This document shows positions 32,983 through 43,578 of a stretch of 64,000 nt of DNA, piece after piece. Under the pieces are notes generated by a model. The model ran no database searches. It had not been told where the DNA came from and saw nothing but the letters and a program-made list of their open reading frames with translations. The DNA is taken from contig NZ_CP042913.1 in assembly GCF_008065115.1 (NCBI RefSeq), positions 5,963,257 through 6,027,256 on the forward strand, in the 5' to 3' direction. The DNA is from Bythopirellula goksoeyrii (GTDB lineage: Bacteria; Planctomycetota; Planctomycetia; Pirellulales; Lacipirellulaceae). Each line of letters opens with the position of its first letter. Position 1 is the first letter of the stretch. A program made the translations under genes and the position numbers.

Positions 32983-35900
32983 TCATACCACCGCTGGTTG
33001 TTTGTTGGCTGCTTTTTGTTCCTGGAGGACTCGTTTGTAGTCGGTGGGCATAACTTTCACGAATTGCGGTAGGGACTCGTCCCAGCGGTCGAGGATTTCG
33101 CCTGCCACTGTGGAGTCTGTGTAATTCTGGTGCATTTCGATTAGCTCACGTAGCTCGTTTATGTCCTCCTCCTCTTCAACCTTCTCCAATTCGACCATCC
33201 CCAGGTTGCAGTTGGCTAACAATTCATCGTTCGGATCCCATATATATGCGATACCACCACTCATGCCGGCAGCGAAGTTGCGGCCAGTAGGGCCGAGAAT
33301 GACGACGCGACCACCTGTCATGTACTCACAACCATGATCTCCTACTCCTTCGATGACCGTTCGGGCTCCACTGTTGCGGACGGCAAATCGTTCGGCAGCT
33401 CGGCCGCGGAAAAATGCCACGCCACTCGTGGCACCGTACAAACAAACGTTGCCTGCCAGGATGTTCTCCTCGGCAGCGAAAGTTGCATCCTTGGACGGAT
33501 AAAGGATGATACGTCCGCCGGAGAGGCCTTTGCCGACATAGTCGTTGGCGTCCCCTTCGAGTTCCAGCGTGACCCCCTTGGCCAAAAATGCGCCGAAGCT
33601 TTGTCCCGCTGATCCGTGGAATTTGAAATGAATGGTGTCGTCGGGGAGAAGCTCTTCACCCCACTTTTTGCAGATCTCGTTGGAGAGAATCGTGCCGACA
33701 GTGCGATCGGTGTTGACGATGGCCAATTCCTCTCGGACTTTATCCCCCCGCTCCAGGGCAGGTTTGGCCAAATCAAGAAGCTTGGTCATATCGAGCGAAA
33801 GCTCCAAGCCATGGTCCTGAGCCTGGGTGCAGTAAGTGCCAACATCGGGACGCGGCTTCTTGATTGGGGAAAGCAGCGACGTGAGATCCAAGCCATCCGC
33901 CTTCCAGTGCTTGATCGCGGCATCGGTTTCCAGGCAATCAACGCGGCCAACCATCTCGTCGATGGTGCGGAACCCCAGCTCGGCCATGATCTGGCGGGTG
34001 TCCTCGGCTACCATAAACAAATAGTTCACCACATGCTCAGGCTTGCCGGCAAATTTGGCACGGAGTTCGGGGTCTTGGGTCGCAATACCGACCGGACAGG
34101 TATTGAGATGGCACTTACGCATCATGATGCAACCGAGTGTGATGAGGGGTGCCGTGGCGAAACCGAATTCTTCAGCTCCCAAGATGGCCGCGATTACCAC
34201 ATCGCGCCCTGTTTTTAGACCGCCATCGGTCTGCAAAATGACACGGCTCCGCAAGTCGTTGAGTACCAGGGTTTGGTGTGTTTCGGCAATACCCAATTCC
34301 CAGGGAAGGCCGGCATGCTTGATACTCGTGAGAGGCGAGGCACCGGTGCCACCGCCGTCTCCAGAGATCAGGATGTGGTCGGCATAGCCCTTGGCAACTC
34401 CAGCAGCAATCGTGCCGACGCCCACTTCGGAAACCAGCTTCACACTCACTCGAGACGCCCGATTGGCATTCTTTAAATCGTGGATCAATTGCTTGAGGTC
34501 CTCGATAGAGTAAATATCGTGATGAGGCGGCGGACTGATCAAGCCGACCCCGGGGGTCGAATAGCGAATCCTGGCGATGGTGTCGTCCACCTTGCGGCCA
34601 GGAAGCTCTCCCCCCTCACCCGGCTTGGCACCTTGCGAGATTTTGATCTGCAATTCATCGGCGTTCGTGAGATAATTAATCGTCACACCGAACCGACCCG
34701 AGGCGACCTGCTTGATGGCCGACCGTTTGGAATCTCCATTGGGCAGGGTCTGGAAACGAATTGGGTCTTCGCCTCCTTCACCCGTGTTGCTCTTGCCACC
34801 GAGTCGATTCATAGCAATCGCAAGACTCTCGTGGGCTTCCGCTGAAATCGAGCCGAAGGACATCGCCCCGGTGCAGAATCGCTTGACGATCTCCTTGGCA
34901 GACATGACTTCGTCGAGCGGAATCGGCTTTGCGGCGGGCTTGAATTTCAGCAATCCACGGAGTTGGCAGCGAGTGGCGGCATCATGGTTGATGTGCTCGG
35001 CAAATCGCTTATAAGCATCCTGATCGCCGGCGCGGGCAGCAACTTGGATGTCGGCGATCGACTGGGGATCCCACATGTGGCGCTCCCCTTCGGCTCGCCA
35101 ATGGAACTCGCCCGGATTCGGCAGAACTGGCAGCTGGGAAGATTTCATCTCGGGATATCCCAGCGTGTGACGGCGCAAAGCTTCTTCAGCCAGGATGTCG
35201 AAGTCGACCCCTTGGATTCGGCTGGCAGTTCCTACGAAGCAGCGATCAATAACGTCGCTCTTAAGTCCGACGGCTTCGAAGATTTGGGCACCTTTGTAGC
35301 TTTGCAGCGTCGAGATGCCGATCTTGGCCATTACCTTGAGCATGCCCTTGGCGACACCCTTGCGATATTTCTTCACCAGATCGTGGTCCGCTTTGGTGAC
35401 TGGGTCATAGAGTTCGCCGTTGGCACCTGCTGAAATGGCGGGATGGGCATGCCCTTCGCCCGCTTCTTCGTCGCTCACGGTCGGTTCGCCTGAATCGAGC
35501 AGACCGTCACGTCGGGCTTGCCAGAGGGCCTCGAAAGCCAGATAGGGATTGATCGCGTCGGCACCGTAGCCGATCAACAGGCAATGGTGATGCACTTCGC
35601 GTGCTTCGCCCGTTTCGACAACCAGCCCGATCTGAGTTCGTTTTGTTTGCTTCACGAGGTGGTGATGCACGGCCCCGGTGGCCAACAGCGAACTGAGTGG
35701 CACGCGGTCGGCTGAAATATCGCGATCTGAAAGGACAACGAGTGAAAATCCTTCGTCGACAGCCGATTCGGCCTCAGCACAAACGCGCTCAAGTGCCGCC
35801 ACCATGCCAGCTTTTCCCTCACTCTTGGGCCAAGTGATGTCGATCACTTTGGCTTTCCAGCCACGATGGTCGATGTGCTTGAGCGAGGCCATCTGTTCAT

Positions 35901-37644
35901 TGGAGAGAATCGGATGCGGCAACCGTAACCTGTGCGCGTGCTCCTTGGTGGTTTCGAGCAGATTCTGTTCGGGGCCAATATAGCACTCCAGCGACATGAT
36001 GATCTCTTCGCGGATCGAATCGATCGCTGGATTCGTGACTTGGGCAAAAAGCTGCTTGAAATAGTCGTAGATCAAGCGTGGCTTGTCCGAGAGACACGCC
36101 AAGCAGGAGTCATTGCCCATCGAACCAATGGGATCTTTCTCTGCTTTAATCAATGGCAGCAGCATGAAGCTCATGGATTCGATCGTGAAACCGAAAGCCT
36201 GCATCCGCTCCAAGAGTGTGGGACTGTCGAAACCATGCGGTTCCTTGTTTGGCTCAAGCTCATTGAGATCGATACGCTGATTGTTCAGCCAGGTCTTGTA
36301 AGGGAGACGCGAGGCGAACTCGCTTTTAAGTTCGTCATCGGGAATCAGGCGGCCCTCTTCAAAATCGATGAGGAACATGCGGCCGGGTTGCAGGCGACCC
36401 TTTGCTTTGACGTTCTTCGGTTCGACGGAGCGCAGTACTCCAACTTCGCTCGCCATGATGACGCGGTCGTCATGTGTGAGATAGTATCGCGAGGGCCTGA
36501 GTCCGTTGCGGTCGAGTACGGCACCAATCACTTTGCCATCGGTAAATACAATTGAGGCGGGACCGTCCCAGGGTTCCATCAGGGCGGAATTGAACTCATA
36601 GAAAGCCCGCTTTTCTTCGGACATGGTTTGGTGATTCTGCCATGCCTCGGGAATCATCATCATGACCGACTCCTGCAAACTGCGGCCATTCATCAACAGA
36701 AATTCGAGGACGTTGTCGAAGGTGCCCGAGTCGCTGCAATCGGGCTCTGCCACGGGAAAGAGTTTTGGTAAATCGTCGCCGAACAACTCGCTCTTAAGGA
36801 CACCTTCTCGGGCAAACATCCAGTTCTTGTTGCCGCGCACGGTGTTGATCTCGCCATTGTGGCTCATGAAGCGACATGGCTGGGCACGATCCCAGGAGGG
36901 GAACGTGTTGGTCGAAAACCGCGAGTGCACCATTGCCAGGTGACTGGTGTAGTCTTCGTCGCGGAGATCGGGATAGTATTGGAACAATTGCTCCGTAGTG
37001 AGCATCCCCTTGTAAATGATCACCTTGCTCGACAGCGAGCAGATGTAGAACATCTTTGCCTGGGTGAGCTTGCTATCGCCGCGAAGACGATTGCTGGCTT
37101 GCTTCCGGATCAAGTAGAGTTGGCGCTCAAAAGCGTCTCCCGAGAACTTCTTCCCGCTGGCGACAATCAATTGCTCGACGACCGGTTCCGCGGCGAGAGC
37201 GGTTGGGCCAATGTCCGCTTTCTTGACATCAGTAGGCACATCGCGCCATCCGACTAATTGCTGGCCGCACTCCTTGATGAGTTCTTCGACTACCGACTTG
37301 CAGACCGCACGCTCCTCGACATTCTTAGGAAGGAACACATTTCCAGCGGCAAACTTACCCGGCTCGGGGAGGTCGGCTCCCAGGTCGGCTTTGACCACTT
37401 TCTGAAGAAACTCAAACGGCAATGCAGTCAAGATTCCAGCCCCGTCGCCCGTGTTGGCCTCGCAACCACAGGCACCCCGGTGGTCCATATTGCGCAGCAC
37501 TTCTTCGGCGTCGGCGACAATCTGATGGCTTCGTTCACCTTTGATGTGTGCAACGAAACCCACGCCACACGAATCGCGTTCGTTGGCCGGATCATAAAGA
37601 CCTTGCTTAGGCGGAAAAGGAGAGAATTGTTGTGCTTGTTCCAT
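32983..37644 (-). CDS. gltB: Glutamate synthase large subunit
   Basis: The protein has 1553 residues, the usual size. The glutaminase nucleophile is Cys26 in '[15 protein letters not shown]' after a propeptide. The domains run in order: class II amidotransferase (about 26-430), central domain, FMN-binding synthase barrel with '[25 protein letters not shown]', and the 3Fe-4S cluster motif '[19 protein letters not shown]'. The C-terminal GXGXG beta-helix ('VYLYGATSG', 'GAVVEGVGDHG'-like repeats) closes the protein. It transfers glutamine amide N to 2-oxoglutarate. It starts 18 bp after the LysR gene. Confidence 0.96.
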   Translation of the reverse strand: MEQAQQFSPFPPKQGLYDPANERDSCGVGFVAHIKGERSHQIVADAEEVLRNMDHRGACGCEANTGDGAGILTALPFEFLQKVVKADLGADLPEPGKFAAGNVFLPKNVEERAVCKSVVEELIKECGQQLVGWRDVPTDVKKADIGPTALAAEPVVEQLIVASGKKFSGDAFERQLYLIRKQASNRLRGDSKLTQAKMFYICSLSSKVIIYKGMLTTEQLFQYYPDLRDEDYTSHLAMVHSRFSTNTFPSWDRAQPCRFMSHNGEINTVRGNKNWMFAREGVLKSELFGDDLPKLFPVAEPDCSDSGTFDNVLEFLLMNGRSLQESVMMMIPEAWQNHQTMSEEKRAFYEFNSALMEPWDGPASIVFTDGKVIGAVLDRNGLRPSRYYLTHDDRVIMASEVGVLRSVEPKNVKAKGRLQPGRMFLIDFEEGRLIPDDELKSEFASRLPYKTWLNNQRIDLNELEPNKEPHGFDSPTLLERMQAFGFTIESMSFMLLPLIKAEKDPIGSMGNDSCLACLSDKPRLIYDYFKQLFAQVTNPAIDSIREEIIMSLECYIGPEQNLLETTKEHAHRLRLPHPILSNEQMASLKHIDHRGWKAKVIDITWPKSEGKAGMVAALERVCAEAESAVDEGFSLVVLSDRDISADRVPLSSLLATGAVHHHLVKQTKRTQIGLVVETGEAREVHHHCLLIGYGADAINPYLAFEALWQARRDGLLDSGEPTVSDEEAGEGHAHPAISAGANGELYDPVTKADHDLVKKYRKGVAKGMLKVMAKIGISTLQSYKGAQIFEAVGLKSDVIDRCFVGTASRIQGVDFDILAEEALRRHTLGYPEMKSSQLPVLPNPGEFHWRAEGERHMWDPQSIADIQVAARAGDQDAYKRFAEHINHDAATRCQLRGLLKFKPAAKPIPLDEVMSAKEIVKRFCTGAMSFGSISAEAHESLAIAMNRLGGKSNTGEGGEDPIRFQTLPNGDSKRSAIKQVASGRFGVTINYLTNADELQIKISQGAKPGEGGELPGRKVDDTIARIRYSTPGVGLISPPPHHDIYSIEDLKQLIHDLKNANRASRVSVKLVSEVGVGTIAAGVAKGYADHILISGDGGGTGASPLTSIKHAGLPWELGIAETHQTLVLNDLRSRVILQTDGGLKTGRDVVIAAILGAEEFGFATAPLITLGCIMMRKCHLNTCPVGIATQDPELRAKFAGKPEHVVNYLFMVAEDTRQIMAELGFRTIDEMVGRVDCLETDAAIKHWKADGLDLTSLLSPIKKPRPDVGTYCTQAQDHGLELSLDMTKLLDLAKPALERGDKVREELAIVNTDRTVGTILSNEICKKWGEELLPDDTIHFKFHGSAGQSFGAFLAKGVTLELEGDANDYVGKGLSGGRIILYPSKDATFAAEENILAGNVCLYGATSGVAFFRGRAAERFAVRNSGARTVIEGVGDHGCEYMTGGRVVILGPTGRNFAAGMSGGIAYIWDPNDELLANCNLGMVELEKVEEEEDINELRELIEMHQNYTDSTVAGEILDRWDESLPQFVKVMPTDYKRVLQEQKAANKQPAVV

Positions 37645-37662
37645 GGCAAACTTCCCAAAAAA

Positions 37663-38637
37663 TTACCTGGCCGGAGCCGATTGATGCCAGTGATTGTTTC
37701 CATTGTTCGAACTTGCTGTTTCAAGCGTCTGCTCGACCGGGCATCGATCGGAGAATTCCGAATCTGCCTGCAAAAGTTCGACAAAATTGCGAGCCAAGTC
37801 CCTTAAGGGGCGGTCGCGGCGATGCACGATCCCCAACGGGCGGGAATGATGCTCCCCTTCGAGCGGAACCTTGACCAGTGTGCCCGATGCGATCTCCTTG
37901 GCGACCGTCGGTTCGGGGAGCAAGCTGATCCCCTCGTTGATTTCGATGGCCCGCTTCATGGTTTCGATATTGTCGAATTCAAAGGCAATGGTCGCATCCA
38001 CATCGTGGACCATCAGCAGGCGGTCGATTTCTGCACGAATTCTGAGTCCCTCTTCGAAAGCAACAAGAGATTCGCCGGACAACTCGGCAAAGTTGACTGA
38101 GCGCTCTGTGGCAAAGCGATGATTGGGATGGCATACCAGCACGATCGCTTCGTCGCGCCAAGGAATTGCAGCGAGGGTGCGTGTTTCCTCGGGATAACTC
38201 ACGAGCCCCAGATCGACGTCCCCCTGTTCGACCACCTCCAACACCCGGTCGGGATGCAGATACTCCAGTCGCACCTGGGCGCTGGGATACTTGGCCGAGA
38301 ACTGCCTCATGAACAGACTCATGTGCGCCAGCCCAACGGAATAGATCGACGCCACTAACAACCGTCCCGCCGAAGCATCGCGGAGCGTGCGGACATCGTT
38401 CTCCAGTTCGTCGTATTCGCGGACGATCTGGCGGCACCCCTCGAAAAAGCGTTTCCCTTCGGGCGTGAGCACAAATGGTCGCTTCGAGCGGTCGAGCAAC
38501 TGAGCCCCCAGACGCTCTTCGAGTTGGTGAACCACCTGACTGGCATTGGATTGGCTAATGCCATTATCATCGGCAGCGCGCGAAAAGCTCCGCCGCTCAA
38601 CGATATCGCAATATATTTTTAGGGACTTGATATGCAT
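37663..38637 (-). CDS. LysR family transcriptional regulator
   Basis: 324 residues from the ATG at 38637. The N-terminal winged helix is clear ('MHIKSLKIYCDIVERRSFSR', 'ISQSNASQVVHQLEERLGAQLL'), followed by the linker helix and a periplasmic-binding-like effector domain ('GRLLVASIYSVGLAHMSLFM', 'DVDLGLVSYPEETRTL'). It lies directly upstream of gltB, in the same direction with 18 bases between, rather than divergent as GltC is. Regulation of the glt genes is likely by position but unproven. An ATG 15 codons earlier exists. Confidence 0.92.
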   Translation of the reverse strand: MHIKSLKIYCDIVERRSFSRAADDNGISQSNASQVVHQLEERLGAQLLDRSKRPFVLTPEGKRFFEGCRQIVREYDELENDVRTLRDASAGRLLVASIYSVGLAHMSLFMRQFSAKYPSAQVRLEYLHPDRVLEVVEQGDVDLGLVSYPEETRTLAAIPWRDEAIVLVCHPNHRFATERSVNFAELSGESLVAFEEGLRIRAEIDRLLMVHDVDATIAFEFDNIETMKRAIEINEGISLLPEPTVAKEIASGTLVKVPLEGEHHSRPLGIVHRRDRPLRDLARNFVELLQADSEFSDRCPVEQTLETASSNNGNNHWHQSAPAR

Positions 38638-39835
38638 GGTGTCTACCAAAGTTTCAGCTCGGGAGGGGAAATCCAATTTCACCCAAGGGGCGCAACAATA
38701 CCCTTGCGGGTTTCCGCCGCCAAAAAGCGAATCGCCGTATTCGCTGTGTTTGAACTACGATCGAACTACGAAAAGTACCGCCTAATCGCTTGAATTGGCT
38801 GGAGGACCGGATGCTGGCACCCTGGATTATCAGGGTTACAAATACCGCTGCCTTCCAGAATCTCAAATTCAGATACTAGATTATCCGGCTAGGTTCGCGC
38901 CGTCAAGGAGGCGGAAATCGCGGCAGAAATGCCATACCGCAGGATTTGCCAGAGTTTAGCCGCGACTCGAAGCCGAGCCCCGCTCGGCATGAGAGGAGCG
39001 CCGCCGGTCACCAATGCTCTCAAGTCACACCAACAACTTAGCCAGGATGCGCCGGAGTACCGACGCCGCTAGACTATCGCAGCGCGCTCTTTCAGAACTA
39101 GCGTGCCTTCGGCACTCTTCAGGCCGGTACGGCCGCGCTGTGATAGCCCAGAGCAAGTTCCAACGAGCGACAGCGAGACTGGAACGCCGCCCTGGGTTGC
39201 CAAGCACCCCACACGATCCTAGCTCTGAAAGAGCGCGCTTCGTTCGCGAGCAAAAGAGGTCCGGTGTTTTTGGTTGTGAAGGAATCCCCACCCATTTGAA
39301 TTCCCTCTCATTCATTCCTCAAAGTTTCTTGTAGAAATTGTGCCACGCGCTATGTTAGAGTCCTCTTGGCACTTGTTGCCGAAGCACACCTTTGTGCTGC
39401 GCCGATCCTTGACAATTCAACCGTTGATGCAACTATCCAACCGATTCGGCACGACTATCGGCGCGCCGGGACGGCTAGGGATCCGTTGGTCCTCACCGGT
39501 GTATCGATGACTCGAAGCAACACGAGTTTTGTCAGCGACAAGCCGAGTTTTGTTTTACAAAACTAATTCGCGAATTTCAGAAAACCACTGCAAAACTAGT
39601 GCGAAACGAGCTTGGGACGCCGAGTTTTATATTTTTGTTTTCGGTTTCGATAAATTGGCCACGACAAAACTCCCGTCTTGGTGCGCAGGATCTGGCAAAG
39701 TTTGTTGGCTTTGCGCAAGTCTCAGGTACCCGGCAGACACTTCCTCCGGATGAGCCATCGAATTGCGTTCATCACTTCCCCGGCAACTTCTCGAATTTGC
39801 ACTCGTGCTCCCGGGTCACGGGAGACCGTGGCCGA
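38638..39835. other. Repeat-rich intergenic region of about 1.2 kb
   Basis: No convincing gene. It contains the inverted repeat at 39082-39238 and a second degenerate element near 39541-39700. Short open frames here (for instance 39014-39334 and its antisense) are translations of the repeat. The 38638-38700 part should hold the LysR/glt promoter. Confidence 0.5.
39082..39238. repeat. Inverted repeat unit with 20-bp ends
   Basis: Ends 39082-39101 (GCGCGCTCTTTCAGAACTAG) and 39219-39238 are inverted copies with one mismatch. The interior is GC-rich. It resembles non-coding palindromic elements found scattered in planctomycete and verrucomicrobial genomes; that likeness is from memory. Confidence 0.65.
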
Positions 39836-40474
39836 TTACTCCGGAATGTCTTCTGTTACCGCAAACAGGGCTGAGACGTCCACGTTGAAGTCGCTTAGGA
39901 GAACAGAGGTTGCCTGTTGACCGGCGCCGAACTCACCATGCACCGCATATCGCTCTCCTTCAAGACGATGAACGATCACCAGCTCCCGGTCGAGGTCCAC
40001 AATCCAATACTCGGCAATCTTGGCTTCTGCATAGTCATTGAGTTTCAGCTCGTAATCGCGTTGACGATCCTTGGGATCGTCGCTTACGACTTCCATCACC
40101 AAGTCTGCGCCATCCCAAACTCGATTGTGGCGCACCGCAAAGTGATCTCTATGCAGGAACAGTACGTCAGGAAGGCGAAGCTTGCCAGGGCGGACCCGTA
40201 CCCGGATGCCATTTGAATAAACTTTGCCCAGATTATTCGGATTTACGAAGTTGTACAATGCAATATAGAGAAACTGAACTAACGCTTCGTGTGTTTCAGT
40301 TGGCATCGGCAAGAACTCCAGTCGGCCATCGGTGAACTCGACCCGTCCGTTCGTCTCATCGGTCAAATCCAGATATTCCACTTCGGACCACTCTCCCTGC
40401 TCGGGATAGAGGGTGGCCAATTCCCACGCATAATCACCAGTGCCTTGGAAGTGTGAAAGCGGGGCGTGCGACAT
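39836..40474 (-). CDS. Uma2 family endonuclease-like protein
   Basis: The protein has 212 residues. This is the Uma2/DUF820 restriction-endonuclease fold: 'VEYLDLTDETNGRVEFTDGRLEFLPMPTETHEAL' at the start, then 'LPDVLFL' and 'DLVMEVVSDDPKDRQRDYELKLNDYAEAKIAEYWIVDLD', giving the PD...ExV and Lys-containing active-site pattern. The C-terminal strand ('VIVHRLEGERY') is typical. These genes are numerous in planctomycetes and cyanobacteria and have no settled role. It sits alone next to repeat-rich DNA. Confidence 0.85.
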   Translation of the reverse strand: MSHAPLSHFQGTGDYAWELATLYPEQGEWSEVEYLDLTDETNGRVEFTDGRLEFLPMPTETHEALVQFLYIALYNFVNPNNLGKVYSNGIRVRVRPGKLRLPDVLFLHRDHFAVRHNRVWDGADLVMEVVSDDPKDRQRDYELKLNDYAEAKIAEYWIVDLDRELVIVHRLEGERYAVHGEFGAGQQATSVLLSDFNVDVSALFAVTEDIPE

Positions 40475-40644
40475 GGCAAATACCTACAGAAAAGGCATAG
40501 ATTCAATCGAAGTCTCAGACTCCGTATATTATAGCAGCTTTCATGACTGCTGGGGTAGCACACAAAGTTACGTCTTATATTCTCTAGTTGGAAAGGCGAC
40601 TGGCGGATAAGTGTCGCTATCCTCCAAACAGAGCCACGAGAGCA

Positions 40645-41826
40645 TCACTCGTCCTCGATGCTTTCGGCGACTTGCTGAATAGGATTCGGCGGGAGAAATC
40701 TTATGCCCTCCACGTCGGTATCACGAGTCTTGGGGAAATCTTCTAGGGTGGAGAGCGAATCCCGTTGCGAGGCGTAGAGTGGGCGTTGGGTTGCATAAGC
40801 CACAATTAGATTCGCGACACTCATTAGCGAGTCGGTATTGGTGCGCTCGTAGCCATGGGAACCATCGACGCCGAAGGTCACCAGTGCAGTGCGTATGTCG
40901 TTGCCCGCCTCTAAGGCCGACGCGCTATCGCAACGATAATAACGCAGAATGTCCCGCCTGAATTGAATTTCATTTGCCTGGCAAAGTTGGATCAGATGGT
41001 GCGTCAGATGGTAGTCGAACGGCCCGCTCGAGTCGGCCATGCCGATCGTTACGCCATACTCGCTCGAACTTTGCCCAGGTGCCGTGGTCCCATTGTCGAC
41101 CGTGATCATCTCTGCAACATCGCCGTGAAGCACTGCAGACGCACCAGAGCCGACCTCTTCGGAAATTGTAAACAGCAAATGCAAATCAACGGGTAGTTCG
41201 ATCTCGTTGTCAACGAGGTACTTGGCCACGGTGAGAATCGCCGCGACCCCTGCTTTATTATCGAGGTGGCGGGCACAGATATAACCGTTCGGAAATTCCT
41301 CGGTAGAGCTGTCGAAACCCACGAAATCGCCAACGTTGATTCCAAGATCCAACAATTGCTCCTTCGTGCAAGCCCTTTCGTCTACGCGAAGTTCGACATT
41401 GTCCCACCCGACCGGCTGTGTATCGACATCATGGTTAAACGTATGTCCGGATGCTTTGAGTGGAAGGACCTGCCCACGATAGATCTGGTCGTCGGTAAAG
41501 ATGGAGACACGCCCTCCTTCGGCGAATCGAGCCGACCAAGTGCCGACGGGGACCAACCCGAGGCGGCCGTTCTCCTTCAGTTCCCTTACCATAGCGCCAA
41601 TCGTATCAAGATGCGTGACGACCGCCCGGTCGGGACTCCCTTGTTTTCCTCTGAGAGTTGCACGAATCGCACCGCGCCGGGTCAACTCATATTCAACATT
41701 GAGCTCATCAAGCATCTGGCAGACGCAGCGAACTATGGGGTCCGTGTAACCTGTGGGGCTATGAATGCCTAGAAGAACCAGCAAATTGGAAAGAAGGTAT
41801 TCGCTATCGAGTGGGATATGCTTCAT
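40645..41826 (-). CDS. M42 family peptidase of the NAGGN osmoprotectant system
   Basis: The protein has 393 residues. M42 metallopeptidase features: 'VVTHLDTIGAM' (metal His), 'ICARHLDNKAGVAAIL' (bridging Asp), 'FTISEEVGSGAS' (catalytic and metal Glu), 'ITVDNGTTAPGQ' and 'GVDGSHGYERTN' (metal His). It is the last of four minus-strand genes and starts 24 bp after ngg. The subfamily is regularly found beside asnO and ngg in NAGGN clusters and may turn over the dipeptide or a precursor. Its own substrate is unproven. Confidence 0.9.
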   Translation of the reverse strand: MKHIPLDSEYLLSNLLVLLGIHSPTGYTDPIVRCVCQMLDELNVEYELTRRGAIRATLRGKQGSPDRAVVTHLDTIGAMVRELKENGRLGLVPVGTWSARFAEGGRVSIFTDDQIYRGQVLPLKASGHTFNHDVDTQPVGWDNVELRVDERACTKEQLLDLGINVGDFVGFDSSTEEFPNGYICARHLDNKAGVAAILTVAKYLVDNEIELPVDLHLLFTISEEVGSGASAVLHGDVAEMITVDNGTTAPGQSSSEYGVTIGMADSSGPFDYHLTHHLIQLCQANEIQFRRDILRYYRCDSASALEAGNDIRTALVTFGVDGSHGYERTNTDSLMSVANLIVAYATQRPLYASQRDSLSTLEDFPKTRDTDVEGIRFLPPNPIQQVAESIEDE

Positions 41827-41850
41827 TGGGTTGGGTGCTATTCGCAGAGT

Positions 41851-43578
41851 TTATCCGCTTGGATCATTAATGGTGTAAGGAAACAGTAAATCGATGAACC
41901 GTTCGGCCGTTGGCTGAGGCTCGTGATTAGCCAGCCCGGGACGTTCGTTTGCCTCAATAATATAGTATTGCTCACCCTCCACCGAGGGGACAAGAAAATC
42001 TAGCCCCACGACGGGGATTTCCAAAGTCATGGCTGCACGCACGGCAGCTTCGCGCAGAGTGTCGCTCAATTGAGGCGTGACATCGTGAATGGTTCCCCCC
42101 GTGTGGAGATTGGCAGTGCGGCGGACTTGCAAAGGCATTCCTTCGGGGAGGATGTCCTTGTATTCGAATCCTTCGCTGCGAATACAACGAAGCGTTTCCT
42201 CGTCAAGAGGAATCTGACTCTCGCCTCCGGTAGCGGCCTTACGGCGGCGACTGACTTTCTCCAGCAATTGCGCGATCGTGTGCCGCCCGGTGCCTAGGAT
42301 CTCCGCGGGCTTGCGAACCGCAGCGGCGACCACTTCCATGTTGATTACAATAATCCGTAGATCGATGCCTGCGACAAACTGCTCTAAGAGAACTGTATCG
42401 GCATGGGCACTTGCTGCTTTGACGGCCTTCAGGACTTCTTCCAGTTCTTGCAGATCTACAGCGACACCGATTCCTTGCTCTCCTTCCAAGGGTTTCACTA
42501 CCACGCGTCCGTGCTCCTTCAAAAACTCGGAAGCCTTTTGATCGTTGGTATAGGCTATCTGATCGGGCACACTAAGACCGACGTTGGAAAGCAACTCTGC
42601 CGTAAGCTGCTTATCCGCACACCGACTCATAGAGATTGAGGAAGTAAGATCGCTCAATGACTCACGACAGGTTATTCGTCGATTGCCGTGGCCCAGGCGG
42701 AAATAACCGCGAGGGGGATCAATAGGCTCAACTATGATTCCACGTCGCAAAGCCTCTTCGATGATAATCATCGCATAGGGATTGTAGCCTTCCTGAACAT
42801 CCTGAGCGACGAACAGCGGCTCGTTGATCTGATTGCGTCGCTTGACGGTAAATACCGGCACACGCTCGAAGCCTAGCCCTTCATACAAACGAATCGCGGC
42901 TTCGCTCTCCTGCAGTACCGAGAGATCCATGAGGTGGCGTCCGCGTTGTGCAAAGAAATCGGCGAGATGGCTTACAAGCTCAGTACCTACCCCTGGATAT
43001 TTCGTCTGCGGGTCGACCGCCAACGCCCACAGGCTACTACTGTTGAACATGTCGTCAAAGCAGCTTGTGTGATCGACTCCCAGAGAAACCCCTACAATCT
43101 CCTGAGAGTCCTGGGGGCGGGCTAAGAAGTACTTGAAGCGATCGTCCTCTCGACTCTGCCAAACCGTTTCCGTATCGACGGGAACCATACCGTTCGCACT
43201 ATAGATTCGATTGATCTCGTCAATGTCCTTCTTGGATTCGACCCCGGTAACTCTGATAGGAGAGTCGATTTGGCTCTGACGTTTCCATGTTTTCAGATCC
43301 AAACGATAGGTGGTCGATGGATCGAGAAACAAATCCTGCGGGGCCACGCGCAGCACCAACTGGGGGTCATTCACATAGAACGCAATGTCTCTTCGATTGA
43401 GCTGCTCCTGCAATAGAATATCTGCCACCGACTGCGGATCGGGAAAAGTGTGAGCGAAGATGAGTCGGCCCCACCCGACATCGACGAATGAACCAATAGT
43501 TGTACTTGGGTTGCTCATAGCGATACGTCTATTAACGGGGTTGGTCGGGAGAGAATCGACTTGCTGCGGTTTTTCCAC
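41851..43578 (-). CDS. ngg: N-acetylglutaminylglutamine synthetase (GNAT + ATP-grasp)
   Basis: 575 residues from a GTG immediately after the asnO stop; an ATG at 43518 would give 555. The N-terminal half is a GNAT acetyltransferase ('DGMVPVDTETVWQSREDDRFKYFLARP' region, 'LAVDPQTKYPGVGTELVSHLADFF', with the acetyl-CoA loop). The C-terminal half is ATP-grasp ('HGRVVVKPLEGEQGIGVAVDLQEL', 'VLLEQFVAGIDLRIIVINMEVVAA', 'VVGLDFLVPS', 'YIIEANERPGLANHEPQ'). Together these are the fused synthetase that acetylates and joins two glutamines. The product is amidated by AsnO. The translational coupling fits an operon. Confidence 0.92.
   Translation of the reverse strand: MEKPQQVDSLPTNPVNRRIAMSNPSTTIGSFVDVGWGRLIFAHTFPDPQSVADILLQEQLNRRDIAFYVNDPQLVLRVAPQDLFLDPSTTYRLDLKTWKRQSQIDSPIRVTGVESKKDIDEINRIYSANGMVPVDTETVWQSREDDRFKYFLARPQDSQEIVGVSLGVDHTSCFDDMFNSSSLWALAVDPQTKYPGVGTELVSHLADFFAQRGRHLMDLSVLQESEAAIRLYEGLGFERVPVFTVKRRNQINEPLFVAQDVQEGYNPYAMIIIEEALRRGIIVEPIDPPRGYFRLGHGNRRITCRESLSDLTSSISMSRCADKQLTAELLSNVGLSVPDQIAYTNDQKASEFLKEHGRVVVKPLEGEQGIGVAVDLQELEEVLKAVKAASAHADTVLLEQFVAGIDLRIIVINMEVVAAAVRKPAEILGTGRHTIAQLLEKVSRRRKAATGGESQIPLDEETLRCIRSEGFEYKDILPEGMPLQVRRTANLHTGGTIHDVTPQLSDTLREAAVRAAMTLEIPVVGLDFLVPSVEGEQYYIIEANERPGLANHEPQPTAERFIDLLFPYTINDPSG

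Noticed and set aside
33616-36555. Several plus-strand open frames within gltB
   Set aside because: gltB is intact on the minus strand with all its motifs; the plus frames are by-products of its codon use.
39014-39334. Open frames on both strands in the 39-kb intergenic region
   Set aside because: They translate the inverted repeat and are Arg/Ser-rich without family features.
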